A DNA stretch of 8,213 nucleotides, taken from the NCBI GenBank assembly GCA_030424955.1, contig JAUHVS010000231.1, positions 1 to 8,213 on the forward strand. Direction: 5' to 3'. Source of the stretch: a bacterium (lineage in GTDB: Bacteria > Myxococcota_A > Bradymonadia > UBA7976 > UBA1532). The position numbers were made by a program, and so were the translations under genes. Shown one piece after another: positions 1 through 7,037 of this stretch (position 1 is the first letter of the stretch; each line of letters opens with the position of its first letter). The notes under the pieces are model-generated. The model was given only the letters and a program-made list of their open reading frames with translations, searched no databases and had not been told where the DNA came from.

Positions 1-504
1 GTGCTGAAGGGCCTGACCCTGGCCTACACCTTCGGCGCGGTGCGGTTCTTCCACACCCACACCACGGGCAGCACCCTCCAGACCCGCAACGGCGCGACGG
101 CCGGGCCGGTCAGCCCGTTCTTCTCGGCGGCCGCCAACGACTTCCAGAACAGCGGGGTGCGCAACGTGCGCATCCGCATCATGCACACCGGCTTCGTCGG
201 GCTGCAGATCCTGAACTGGCTGAGCGTGGGCGGCAGCGTCACCGCGATGCACGACTTCCTGTACCCGAGCATCGACGTGAACCCGCAGGACAGCCAGGCC
301 ATCGACATCGGCGCGCGGGACGCGATCTTCTATTCGACCGAGGTGGCCTTCCAGCCCTTCGACGCGGTGGGGCTGGCGCTGGTGGCGAACACCTTCAACC
401 CCCAGCTCCACCCGGATCCTGACAAGACCTATTACACCCCGTTTTTCAACCGTTTCACGAACCTTCTGGCGCAGGTGCGCCTGAACGTCGGCGCGCTGCT
501 TTGA
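1..504 (+). CDS. C-terminal part of a probable outer-membrane beta-barrel protein
   Basis: The reading frame is open from the first base to a TGA at 502-504, giving 167 residues. The GTG at base 1 is probably an internal valine codon and the gene probably begins upstream, because the translation starts inside what looks like a beta-strand with no signal peptide. The visible part has several stretches of alternating hydrophobic and polar residues, for example around residues 57-75, 108-128 and 150-167. These are separated by Gly/Asn/Pro/Asp-rich turns such as the one near residues 132-142, a pattern typical of outer-membrane barrels. The last strand ends in Leu-Leu rather than the usual terminal aromatic residue, so barrel membership is likely but not certain. 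I cannot name the family. The lipoprotein metalloprotease gene starts 32 bases downstream on the same strand, so the two are probably one transcript and may act together in the envelope. Confidence 0.7.
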   Translation: MLKGLTLAYTFGAVRFFHTHTTGSTLQTRNGATAGPVSPFFSAAANDFQNSGVRNVRIRIMHTGFVGLQILNWLSVGGSVTAMHDFLYPSIDVNPQDSQAIDIGARDAIFYSTEVAFQPFDAVGLALVANTFNPQLHPDPDKTYYTPFFNRFTNLLAQVRLNVGALL

Positions 505-516
505 GCGGGCGACTCT

Positions 517-527
517 GGAGAGGTAGG
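517..527 (+). promoter_or_regulatory. Ribosome binding site of the metalloprotease gene
   Basis: GGAGAGGTAGG is purine-rich and contains two overlapping Shine-Dalgarno-like cores. AGGTAGG ends 9 bases before the GTG at 537, and GGAGAGG ends 13 bases before it. This site is what fixes the start at GTG 537 rather than the in-frame TTG at 501, which sits inside the preceding gene's stop region and would bury the signal peptide behind twelve extra, Arg-rich residues. Confidence 0.7.
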
Positions 528-536
528 ACGAGCGAC

Positions 537-3500
537 GTGAGCACGAAGCATCTTCTGTTCCCCGTCCTCGCGGCGCTGGCGACCCTCGCCGGCTGCGCTG
601 AGGAACGGCCCCCCATCAACCGCGTGCAGCCCTTCGCCCTCGAGAAGAGCTTCTTCGTGGGTGACGACCTGACCGACCCCCGGGACGACCCGGAGTTCTG
701 GACCCAGGCGACCCTCATCGACGTCGGCTACGGCGCCTCGCAGGACGGCCTCTTCACCAGCACCTATGCGCAGCCCATGTCGCGCATCAAGTGGCAGGTG
801 ACCGAGGACATGCTCATCGGGCGCATCGCCTACGAGCGCATCGAGGGCACCGATGGCAAGGGCGTCGGCGGCCCCGTCAACGACGGCATCGTCGCCGTGG
901 CGTTCCGCATCGAGTCGCACTTCGACATCATCAACAGCTACAACCCCACCACGGGCGAGAAGCTCAACATCATCGACGAGAACGCCTCGGACCGCCCCTG
1001 GTACGAGCGCACCTACTTCCGCGTCGACTTCAGCCAGAACCTCTCCACCGACAACTACGACTTCGACACCCTGTCGATGGTCGGCATCTTCGGCGGCGTG
1101 ACCTACGAGGCGATGAAGTACGACGTGACGGATCCCGCCGATCCGCACGCGCCCGTGTTCGACGTGGGCACCGGCTACTTCGACATCACCAGCAAGGCCT
1201 TCGCGAAGCCCCAGGTCATCGACCTGAGCCACCTCGGCTGGGGCATCGACGCCTTCCCGGCGTGCTTCCTGGACCCCGACTTCATGGGCGGCACGGGCCC
1301 GTCGGCGCAGTGCAGCCCCGTCGAGCTGACCATCCGGCACTCCTTCCGCCGGGTCGAGGACACCGACTTCGAGCCCCAGGACTGGGACGGCTTCCGCTTC
1401 CAGGCCTACGGCGCGTTCACCGCCGAGCGCAACGGCTACGCCCGCAACTACGGCATGAGCGACGACCTGTGGCACCGCTTCATCGCCCGCTACGACATCT
1501 GGGCGCGCAGCCACTACTACGCCAACCCCGAGGAGATGACGGGCTTCGTCGCCTGCTACACCCCCGAGACCACGCCCTTCGGTGCGGATCCGCACCGCGA
1601 TGAGGACGGCGACGGCACCGAGGACGAGTGCGCGGCGGTGGGCAACGGCTCGCGCTGCGACACCTTCCGCCAGCGCTGCACGCTGCCCTTCATGCAGCGC
1701 ACGCCGAACCCGGTCATCTGGCACTACACCAACGAGAGCGACCTCGAGTACTTCGACGCCTCGCGCCTGTCGACCCACGACTGGGACGTCGCCCTGCGCC
1801 TGGCCGTGAACTCGGCCAAGTACGCCGAGTGCACCCGCCTGGGCGGCAGCAAGGAGAGCTGCGTCGAGCAGTTCCCCGTGCACTTCGGTCAGCAGGACGA
1901 GAACGAGGACACCGTGCGCCTGGCCCTCGAGGTCAAGGACTGCCAGGAGGGCCGCGCGTACGCCGGCCAGGACTGCATGGCCCTGGCCGACACCCTCGGC
2001 GCCCAGCGGGGCTACAGCGCCGCGGTCATCGAGCTCGCCAAGATGAGCCCGATGGTGGTGCTGTGCCACAGCCCGGTGGCGGCCAACGACCCCGCCGAGT
2101 GTGGCGACAAGCGGCTGCCCGAGGGCATCGATCCCGCCGACTGCCGCGACGCCTGGACCGATCCTGAGGGCGAGCTGGCCAAGGCCTGCGCCGACGCCGG
2201 GACCGTGCGCATGGGCGACCTGCGCTACCACCAGGTCAACGTCATGAGCAACCCGCAGACCCCGTCGCCCTGGGGCATCATGACCGACGCCGTGGACCCC
2301 CTGACGGGCCAGACCGTGTCGGCCAGCGTCAACGTGTGGGCCCACGTCAACGACCTCTTCTCGCAGAAGGTCATCGACCAGATCCGCTACCTCAAGGGCG
2401 AGCTCACCAGCGCCGACATCACCGAGGGCGATCACATCCGCCGCTGGGCCCAGGCCGCGCAGGCCGCGACCACCGGCGGCATGACCCCGAAGTTCAGCAA
2501 GGCGCAGGTGGCCGACGCCGCCAAGTCCTTCGCCTACCAGGAGGCCGCCGCCAAGGAGGGCGCCAACGCCTGGGCCAAGGCCGCCGACGTGGACGTCTCC
2601 GAGGTGGCCCTGCCCCCCGACGTCATCCGTCAGGCGCGGCAGCTCAAGAAGCAGCTGCAGAACGTGCGCTCGAAGCTCGACTCGACCTCGGTCATGAAGC
2701 CCATCTACGCCGCCCGCGCGCGGGCCGCGGCGGGCACCGACGTGGAGGCGCAGCTCATCACCCCGATGTTCCAGGAGCTCATGGGCATCGAGGGTATGCC
2801 CACCAGCGAGGGGGTGCTCAACCGCATCTCGCCGCTGCGTGGCGGCAACCGCAGCTTCGAGCGCGACCTGTACAACATGCGCGAGATCGCCCTGGCGGAG
2901 CGCGGCTCCTGCATGCTGGCCGAGGCGCCCGCCCCGATCTCGATGACCGGCATGGCCGACGTCCTCGAGCGCAAGTTCGGCCCCTTCAACCCCAACGACG
3001 ACCGCGCGACCCAGTTCGCCCGCGCCGAGAAGATGCGCCGCTACATCGCGCGCAAGGCCCACTACGCGGTCATGGTGCACGAGATGGGGCACAGCATCGG
3101 CCTGCGCCACAACTTCGTGAGCTCCTCGGACGCCTACAACTACCGCCCCCAGTACTGGCAGCTGCGCACCAACAACGGCGCGGTCACCGAGCCGTGCACC
3201 GATCTGGCGCAGGGCGGCGAGGACTGCGTGGGGCCGCGCTACTTCGACCCCGTCACCGACAGCGAGCGCGACAACCTGATCTGGATGTGGATGCACTCCT
3301 CGGTGATGGACTACGCCGGCGAGATCACCCAGGACATGCTCGGCCTGGGCGCCTACGACTTCGCGGCCGCGAAGATGTTCTACGGCGAGACCGTGGCGGT
3401 GTTTGGCGACGAGAGCTACGCGGCCAACAGCAACCGCGGCTCCGGCATGCTCGGGAAGATGGACAACTTCGGCGGCATCCTGGGCTTCCAGTGGAACATC

Positions 3501-5357
3501 GGCGGCCAGGATGACTCGTTCCACTACAGCGAGCTGAACAACAACTACGAGCTGATCCAGGACTGCAAGACCGTCAACCCCGACGACTTCAAGCCGGGCG
3601 ACTGGGACGACAGCATCTACGGCACCTGGGACCCCCTGCTCGACGGCCACATGGTCTTCGTGGACGGCAACTACACGCGCTGCAAGCAGCAGCCCGTGGA
3701 CTACGCCCGCTGGACCGACCTCAAGATGCCCGCCGAGGGTCAGGCCGGCGGCTTCTACCGCGGCGGCGTGGCCATCGACGGCCAGGACCGCGTCCGCGTG
3801 CCCTACGGCTTCGGCACCGACTCCTGGGCCGACCTGGGCAACCTGAGCGTGTACCGCCACGACAACGGCGCCGATCCCTACGAGCTGTTCGACTTCTTCG
3901 TGTCGAACCAGGAGATTAACCACATCTTCGACAACTACCGGCGCAACCGGCAGACCTTCAGCATCCGTGGCGCCGTCGGTCGGACGCTTGGCCGCTACAA
4001 CGAGAAGATGCGCGACGCCGCCAAGGGCCTGGGCCTGCTGAAGAACATCTACAAGGACTTCAGCCTCAGCCTGAACTACGACTTCAACGAGTTCTGGCCC
4101 GTCATCGCCCCGCTGTTCTTCAAGGAGAACATCCTGGCGAGCGGCCTGGCCTTCGACCACTTCACCCGGCAGCTGGCCCGCCCCGAGCACGGCGACCACT
4201 TCCGCGCCACGGGCGATCCCGTGCTGCGCTCGGCCCGCGATCAGACCGGCGACACGGGCGAGGCCCTGGTCACCATCCCCAACGGCGCCACCGGCTTCAT
4301 CGAGCAGGTGGGCATCGGCGGTCGCCCGGTGGAGAACCAGCTGAGCGACACCAACGGCGAGTACGACAGCCAGTACACGATCAACGCCGGCTCGTATTAC
4401 GAGAAGATGTACACGGCCATGCTCATGAGCGAGTCGGTCGACAACTTCATCTCGAGCTCGCGCACCGACTTCACCGATCCCCGCTACCGGTCGGTGTCCC
4501 TGGCGGACCTGTTCCCCGACGGCTTCCGCCGCTGGCTGGGCAACAACCTGACCGGCGACGACGAGCTGAAGGGCATGCGCCTGTCGGCCGGCTTCGGTGG
4601 GCTGCCCCGCGTGGACGACGACGGCTTCCCGTCGGCGCCCATGGGCCACATCTCGTGGTGGGGCTCGACCCCCCGGGTGTGCTTCCCCGACCGCCTCAGC
4701 CAGATCTGCGGCACCTTCGGCAACGAGGCCGATCCCAGCTTCGCGGAGCTGGGCATCCAGGACACCGTGGTCCTCGACCCCCAGGTGCAGTGGGAGCAGC
4801 AGAAGTTCCTGATCGCGATGACCCTGATGTACCTGCCCGAGAACCAGAAGACCTACTGGGTCGACATGATGCAGCTGTGGGAGCTGGGCGTGGACTCGGA
4901 CCCCGGGTTCGAGAACCGCATCGAGCTGCACCTGCCCACCGGCCGGGTGTACGTGGCCAAGACCTACGGCAAGGAGACGATCTTCGGCAAGCGCGTGCAG
5001 CGTGGCATCGCGGCCCGCATGCTGGAGTACGCCAACGAGCTGCTGGCGGCGGCCTACGAGGTCGAGCCCGGCCCCGACCTGGACGGCGACGACGCCCCCG
5101 ACTGGTGGATCCCGGTCATCGGCGACTCGGGCCAGCCCCTGGTGCAGTACGACCCGACGATCCAGCACATCACCCCGCTGGGCACCATCGCCGCCAACGG
5201 CGTGCTGGGCTGCAACCGCCAGGGCAACTGGAACTGCACCTGCGAGTCGAACCGCGCCTGCGGCAAGCTCGCCGACTACCAGTCGCTGCCCTCGTTCCTG
5301 CGCCAGGCCATGGGCGCCTTCGGCATGGGCCTGCCCTCGCCGCGCGGCATCTACTGA
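537..5357 (+). CDS. Large lipoprotein zinc-dependent metalloprotease (HExxHxxGLRHNF type)
   Basis: From GTG 537 the product is 1,606 residues. Residues 1-20 form a lipoprotein signal: a basic start (STKH), a hydrophobic core and the lipobox LAGC with Cys20 as the lipidation site. Alanine follows the Cys, which by the E. coli sorting rule favours the outer membrane. The catalytic site is HEMGHSIGLRHNF: zinc ligands His848, His852 and His858, with Glu849 as general base. A Met-turn-like SSVMDY (Met924) lies about 66 residues later. This matches the bacterial 'zinc-dependent metalloprotease' group of the metzincin type that carries DUF5117/DUF4953-like regions. Other family-like blocks are WYERTYFRVDF (155-165), GDLRY (560-564), DPLTGQTVSASVNVW (587-601), FDNYRR (from 1131) and GRPVEN (1262-1267). 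Two Asp-rich loops, DEDGDGTEDEC (355-365) and DLDGDDAPD (1514-1522), resemble calcium sites. Cysteines are frequent, including a cluster close to the C-terminus, which suits an oxidising compartment. A basic, Gln-rich helical stretch around residues 695-725 may form a coiled coil. At about 1,600 residues it is, from memory, much longer than the 800-900 residues of Bacteroidetes relatives. Its substrate is unknown. Confidence 0.9.
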   Translation: MSTKHLLFPVLAALATLAGCAEERPPINRVQPFALEKSFFVGDDLTDPRDDPEFWTQATLIDVGYGASQDGLFTSTYAQPMSRIKWQVTEDMLIGRIAYERIEGTDGKGVGGPVNDGIVAVAFRIESHFDIINSYNPTTGEKLNIIDENASDRPWYERTYFRVDFSQNLSTDNYDFDTLSMVGIFGGVTYEAMKYDVTDPADPHAPVFDVGTGYFDITSKAFAKPQVIDLSHLGWGIDAFPACFLDPDFMGGTGPSAQCSPVELTIRHSFRRVEDTDFEPQDWDGFRFQAYGAFTAERNGYARNYGMSDDLWHRFIARYDIWARSHYYANPEEMTGFVACYTPETTPFGADPHRDEDGDGTEDECAAVGNGSRCDTFRQRCTLPFMQRTPNPVIWHYTNESDLEYFDASRLSTHDWDVALRLAVNSAKYAECTRLGGSKESCVEQFPVHFGQQDENEDTVRLALEVKDCQEGRAYAGQDCMALADTLGAQRGYSAAVIELAKMSPMVVLCHSPVAANDPAECGDKRLPEGIDPADCRDAWTDPEGELAKACADAGTVRMGDLRYHQVNVMSNPQTPSPWGIMTDAVDPLTGQTVSASVNVWAHVNDLFSQKVIDQIRYLKGELTSADITEGDHIRRWAQAAQAATTGGMTPKFSKAQVADAAKSFAYQEAAAKEGANAWAKAADVDVSEVALPPDVIRQARQLKKQLQNVRSKLDSTSVMKPIYAARARAAAGTDVEAQLITPMFQELMGIEGMPTSEGVLNRISPLRGGNRSFERDLYNMREIALAERGSCMLAEAPAPISMTGMADVLERKFGPFNPNDDRATQFARAEKMRRYIARKAHYAVMVHEMGHSIGLRHNFVSSSDAYNYRPQYWQLRTNNGAVTEPCTDLAQGGEDCVGPRYFDPVTDSERDNLIWMWMHSSVMDYAGEITQDMLGLGAYDFAAAKMFYGETVAVFGDESYAANSNRGSGMLGKMDNFGGILGFQWNIGGQDDSFHYSELNNNYELIQDCKTVNPDDFKPGDWDDSIYGTWDPLLDGHMVFVDGNYTRCKQQPVDYARWTDLKMPAEGQAGGFYRGGVAIDGQDRVRVPYGFGTDSWADLGNLSVYRHDNGADPYELFDFFVSNQEINHIFDNYRRNRQTFSIRGAVGRTLGRYNEKMRDAAKGLGLLKNIYKDFSLSLNYDFNEFWPVIAPLFFKENILASGLAFDHFTRQLARPEHGDHFRATGDPVLRSARDQTGDTGEALVTIPNGATGFIEQVGIGGRPVENQLSDTNGEYDSQYTINAGSYYEKMYTAMLMSESVDNFISSSRTDFTDPRYRSVSLADLFPDGFRRWLGNNLTGDDELKGMRLSAGFGGLPRVDDDGFPSAPMGHISWWGSTPRVCFPDRLSQICGTFGNEADPSFAELGIQDTVVLDPQVQWEQQKFLIAMTLMYLPENQKTYWVDMMQLWELGVDSDPGFENRIELHLPTGRVYVAKTYGKETIFGKRVQRGIAARMLEYANELLAAAYEVEPGPDLDGDDAPDWWIPVIGDSGQPLVQYDPTIQHITPLGTIAANGVLGCNRQGNWNCTCESNRACGKLADYQSLPSFLRQAMGAFGMGLPSPRGIY

Positions 5358-5365
5358 GCCGCCCC

Positions 5366-5397
5366 GCCGGCGGCCGGGCGCGCCCCGGCCCGCCGGC
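5366..5397 (+). terminator. GC-rich hairpin after the metalloprotease stop codon
   Basis: The left arm at 5366-5380 (GCCGGCGGCCGGGCG) pairs with the right arm at 5381-5397 (CGCCCCGGCCCGCCGGC), with two single-base bulges on the right side. The tip of the stem must open to form a small CG-rich loop. The hairpin begins 8 bases after the TGA at 5355-5357. No T-tract follows, so it is not a classical intrinsic terminator. It may be a Rho-assisted or pause-type 3' end, or an RNA-stabilising stem. Spontaneous GC-rich pairing is common in such DNA, but the length and position argue for a role. Confidence 0.5.
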
Positions 5398-5530
5398 CCG
5401 CTCGCCCCTCGGCTGAGCGCCCCCTCCACCCCTCAGGTCGTCACCGGCACCCGCACCGCGGGCCGGCGGCGTCGCGTGCGCCGTGTGGCTCACTGTGCGC
5501 CTCAAGGCCCGCGTCAGCGCTGGCGCGACC

Positions 5531-5546
5531 TGCTAGGCTGCGCGCC
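5531..5546 (+). promoter_or_regulatory. Possible extended -10 promoter giving a leaderless start
   Basis: TGCTAGGCT (5531-5539) fits an extended -10 element, TGn-TAnnnT, with the three most conserved hexamer positions (T, A and final T) present. It ends 7 bases before the ATG at 5547, so transcription would begin at or next to the start codon and give a leaderless mRNA. The -35 candidate at 17-base spacing, GCGTCA (5511-5516), is weak. The alternative reading is that AGG at 5535-5537 is a minimal Shine-Dalgarno site, 9 bases before the ATG. No stronger ribosome binding site is visible. Confidence 0.35.
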
Positions 5547-7028
5547 ATGCTGCGCCTCTCGTTGTCTGTGCTGGGCCTGGTGGCGGTGGTGTTCGCGCCC
5601 TCGCTGGCCGGCGACTTCGTCTGGGACGACGTCCTGTTGATCCGCGACAACCCCAACGCCCACAGCCTGGCGGCGGGCTGGCGCGTGGCCTTCGGCGACT
5701 TCTTCGGATCGGCGGCCGGCCAACCCCAGGGGGGCTACCTGCGGCCGGTGCCTGCGCTGCTGAACGCGGCCACCTGGGCGGTGGCGGGGGCGCGCCCGTG
5801 GGTGTTCCACCTGCAGAACCTGGCGCTGCACCTGGCGGCGGTGGCCCTGCTGATGGCCGTGCTGCGGGCCCTGGGGGCGCGGGCGCTGGGCTGGGTGGGC
5901 GCGGGCCTGCTGTTCGGCCTGCACCTGCGGCAGGTGGAGGCGGTGGCCTTCATCTCGGGGCGCCCCGACCTGCTGGCGGCGGCGGGCGTGCTGGCGGCGA
6001 CCTGGCTGCACCTGCGGGCGCGGCGGGACGGCGGCGGCGCGGTGGGCCCGCTGGCCGTGGTGGCCTTCGGGCTGGCGGCGCTCAGCAAAGAGGTGGCGCT
6101 GGTGTGGCCGGTCGCCCTCGCCGTGCTCGAGGGCTCGGGCGCCGTGGCGCCCACCCCGCGCCGCCGCCGGGCCCTGTTCGCCGGCTACGGCGCGGTCATC
6201 GCGGCCGTGGTGATCGGGCGGCTGGTGGGCGACATCCAGGTGCCCGTTCGGCTGTACTTCGAGGCGAGCCAGGCCCCCATCGCGGCGCTGTCGCTGGTGG
6301 GGCACTACGCGGTGTGGCTGCTGACCCCCGACGCGCGGGCGCTCTACGACCACCTGCCCGTCGCGACCGCCAGCGGCTGGACGGCCCTGGGCGCGGCCAT
6401 CGTGGTGGCTGTGGCGGGGCTGGTGTGGGTCAACCGCCGCAAGCCCGCCGGCTTTGGCTGGGCGCTGGCCGCGGTGGCGCTGGCGCCGGTGCTGCACCTG
6501 GTGCCGATCCCGGCGCTGGCGGCCGACCGCTACCTGTACCTGCCGCTGGCGGGGCTGGCCGTGGCGCTGGGGGTGGGGCTGAGCCGCTGGGATCATCACC
6601 GCGCGGCGTGGGGCCTGATCTGCGCCGCGGCCCTGGTGCTGGGCGTCTTCTCGACCCAGCGGGTGAGGGACTGGCAGGACGAGGTCACGCTGTGGAGCGC
6701 CGAGGCGCTGGCCCCCGAGGCGAGCTACAAGGCGTGGCTGAACCTGTCGGTGGCCCACGCCGAGCACCAGCGCTGGCCCGAGGCCTTCGGCGCGGTGACC
6801 CAGGCGGCGACGCTCGCGCCCGGCGTGCCCGTGGTGTGGCGCAACCAGGTGCGCATCGGCATGAGGCTCTGCCCGCAGTGGCCCGGCCAGACCGACTTCC
6901 TCATCCTCGCGCTCAAGCGGACCCTCACGGCGGCTCAGCTCCGGGCTGCCGCGGCCGGCGTGCCTTGTCCGCCGGTGGCAGAGGCCGCGCGACGGCACGC
7001 GGACGCGCTCTCCCGCGCTGAGCGCTGA
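5547..7028 (+). CDS. TMTC/PMT-like polytopic protein O-glycosyltransferase with TPR-like tail
   Basis: This 493-residue, Leu/Ala/Val-rich protein appears to cross the inner membrane about ten or more times. The N-terminus is a signal anchor (about 4-21) followed by GDFVWDD. Asp27-Asp28 sits in the first external loop, where GT-C enzymes keep their catalytic acidic residues. Further blocks match the TMTC (transmembrane and TPR) / PMT-like group: YLRPV (64-68), HLQNLALH (88-95), the HLRQVEAVAFISGRPDLL block (126-143, compare the family's HPxHVEAVAxISGRADLL), LSKEV (179-183), WLLTPDARALYDH (257-269) and DRYLYLP (327-333, compare ERYLYLP). After the last membrane segments, WQDEVTLW (376-383) leads into a short helical region (about 389-425) resembling one or two TPR repeats, much shorter than the long TPR arrays of eukaryotic TMTC proteins. 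Family knowledge suggests transfer of a sugar from a polyprenyl-phosphate carrier to exported proteins. Donor and acceptor cannot be read from the sequence. The start is ATG 5547, which places the signal anchor at the N-terminus. Confidence 0.8.
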   Translation: MLRLSLSVLGLVAVVFAPSLAGDFVWDDVLLIRDNPNAHSLAAGWRVAFGDFFGSAAGQPQGGYLRPVPALLNAATWAVAGARPWVFHLQNLALHLAAVALLMAVLRALGARALGWVGAGLLFGLHLRQVEAVAFISGRPDLLAAAGVLAATWLHLRARRDGGGAVGPLAVVAFGLAALSKEVALVWPVALAVLEGSGAVAPTPRRRRALFAGYGAVIAAVVIGRLVGDIQVPVRLYFEASQAPIAALSLVGHYAVWLLTPDARALYDHLPVATASGWTALGAAIVVAVAGLVWVNRRKPAGFGWALAAVALAPVLHLVPIPALAADRYLYLPLAGLAVALGVGLSRWDHHRAAWGLICAAALVLGVFSTQRVRDWQDEVTLWSAEALAPEASYKAWLNLSVAHAEHQRWPEAFGAVTQAATLAPGVPVVWRNQVRIGMRLCPQWPGQTDFLILALKRTLTAAQLRAAAAGVPCPPVAEAARRHADALSRAER

Positions 7029-7033
7029 GCGCG
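7014..7033. terminator. Short inverted repeat at the convergent gene junction
   Basis: CGCGCT (7014-7019) and AGCGCG (7028-7033) are perfect inverted repeats around an 8-base loop that itself contains the palindrome AGCGCT. The stem spans the last codons and stop of the upstream gene and lies just beyond the stop of the convergent gene (7038-7040). It could serve as a weak two-way transcription end. A 6-base stem without T-tracts is marginal in DNA this GC-rich. Confidence 0.25.
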
Positions 7034-7037
7034 CCCG

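Noticed and set aside
501..536. Upstream TTG start for the metalloprotease, overlapping the previous stop codon
   Set aside because: It would add twelve residues including several arginines before the lipoprotein signal and has no ribosome binding site of its own. GTG 537 has a good site and puts the signal peptide at the N-terminus.
2336..3514. Plus-strand frame of 392 codons inside the metalloprotease gene
   Set aside because: Arg/Gln/His-rich off-frame translation with no domain, overlapping the catalytic region of the real gene.
432..5429. Minus-strand open frame of 1,665 codons opposite the metalloprotease gene
   Set aside because: It uses the same triplets as the real gene, so its openness follows from the absence of TTA, CTA and TCA codons on the sense strand. 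The translation is a low-complexity run of Val, Ala, Gly, His and Arg with no recognisable domain, while the plus strand has a lipobox, a zinc site and a Met-turn.
5398..5530. Possible small gene or RNA gene in the spacer between the metalloprotease and the TMTC-like gene
   Set aside because: No tRNA-like cloverleaf, conserved RNA motif, or frame with a start codon and ribosome binding site is apparent. Frames crossing it are run-on shadows of the flanking genes.
5514..6998. Minus-strand open frame of 494 codons opposite the TMTC-like gene
   Set aside because: Also in register with the sense codons, and rich in Gln, Arg, His and Pro without domains. The plus-strand product has clear family motifs and membrane segments.
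5798..7021. Second plus-strand frame of 407 codons inside the TMTC-like gene
   Set aside because: Gly/Ala/Arg-rich low-complexity translation with no motif, wholly inside a better supported gene.
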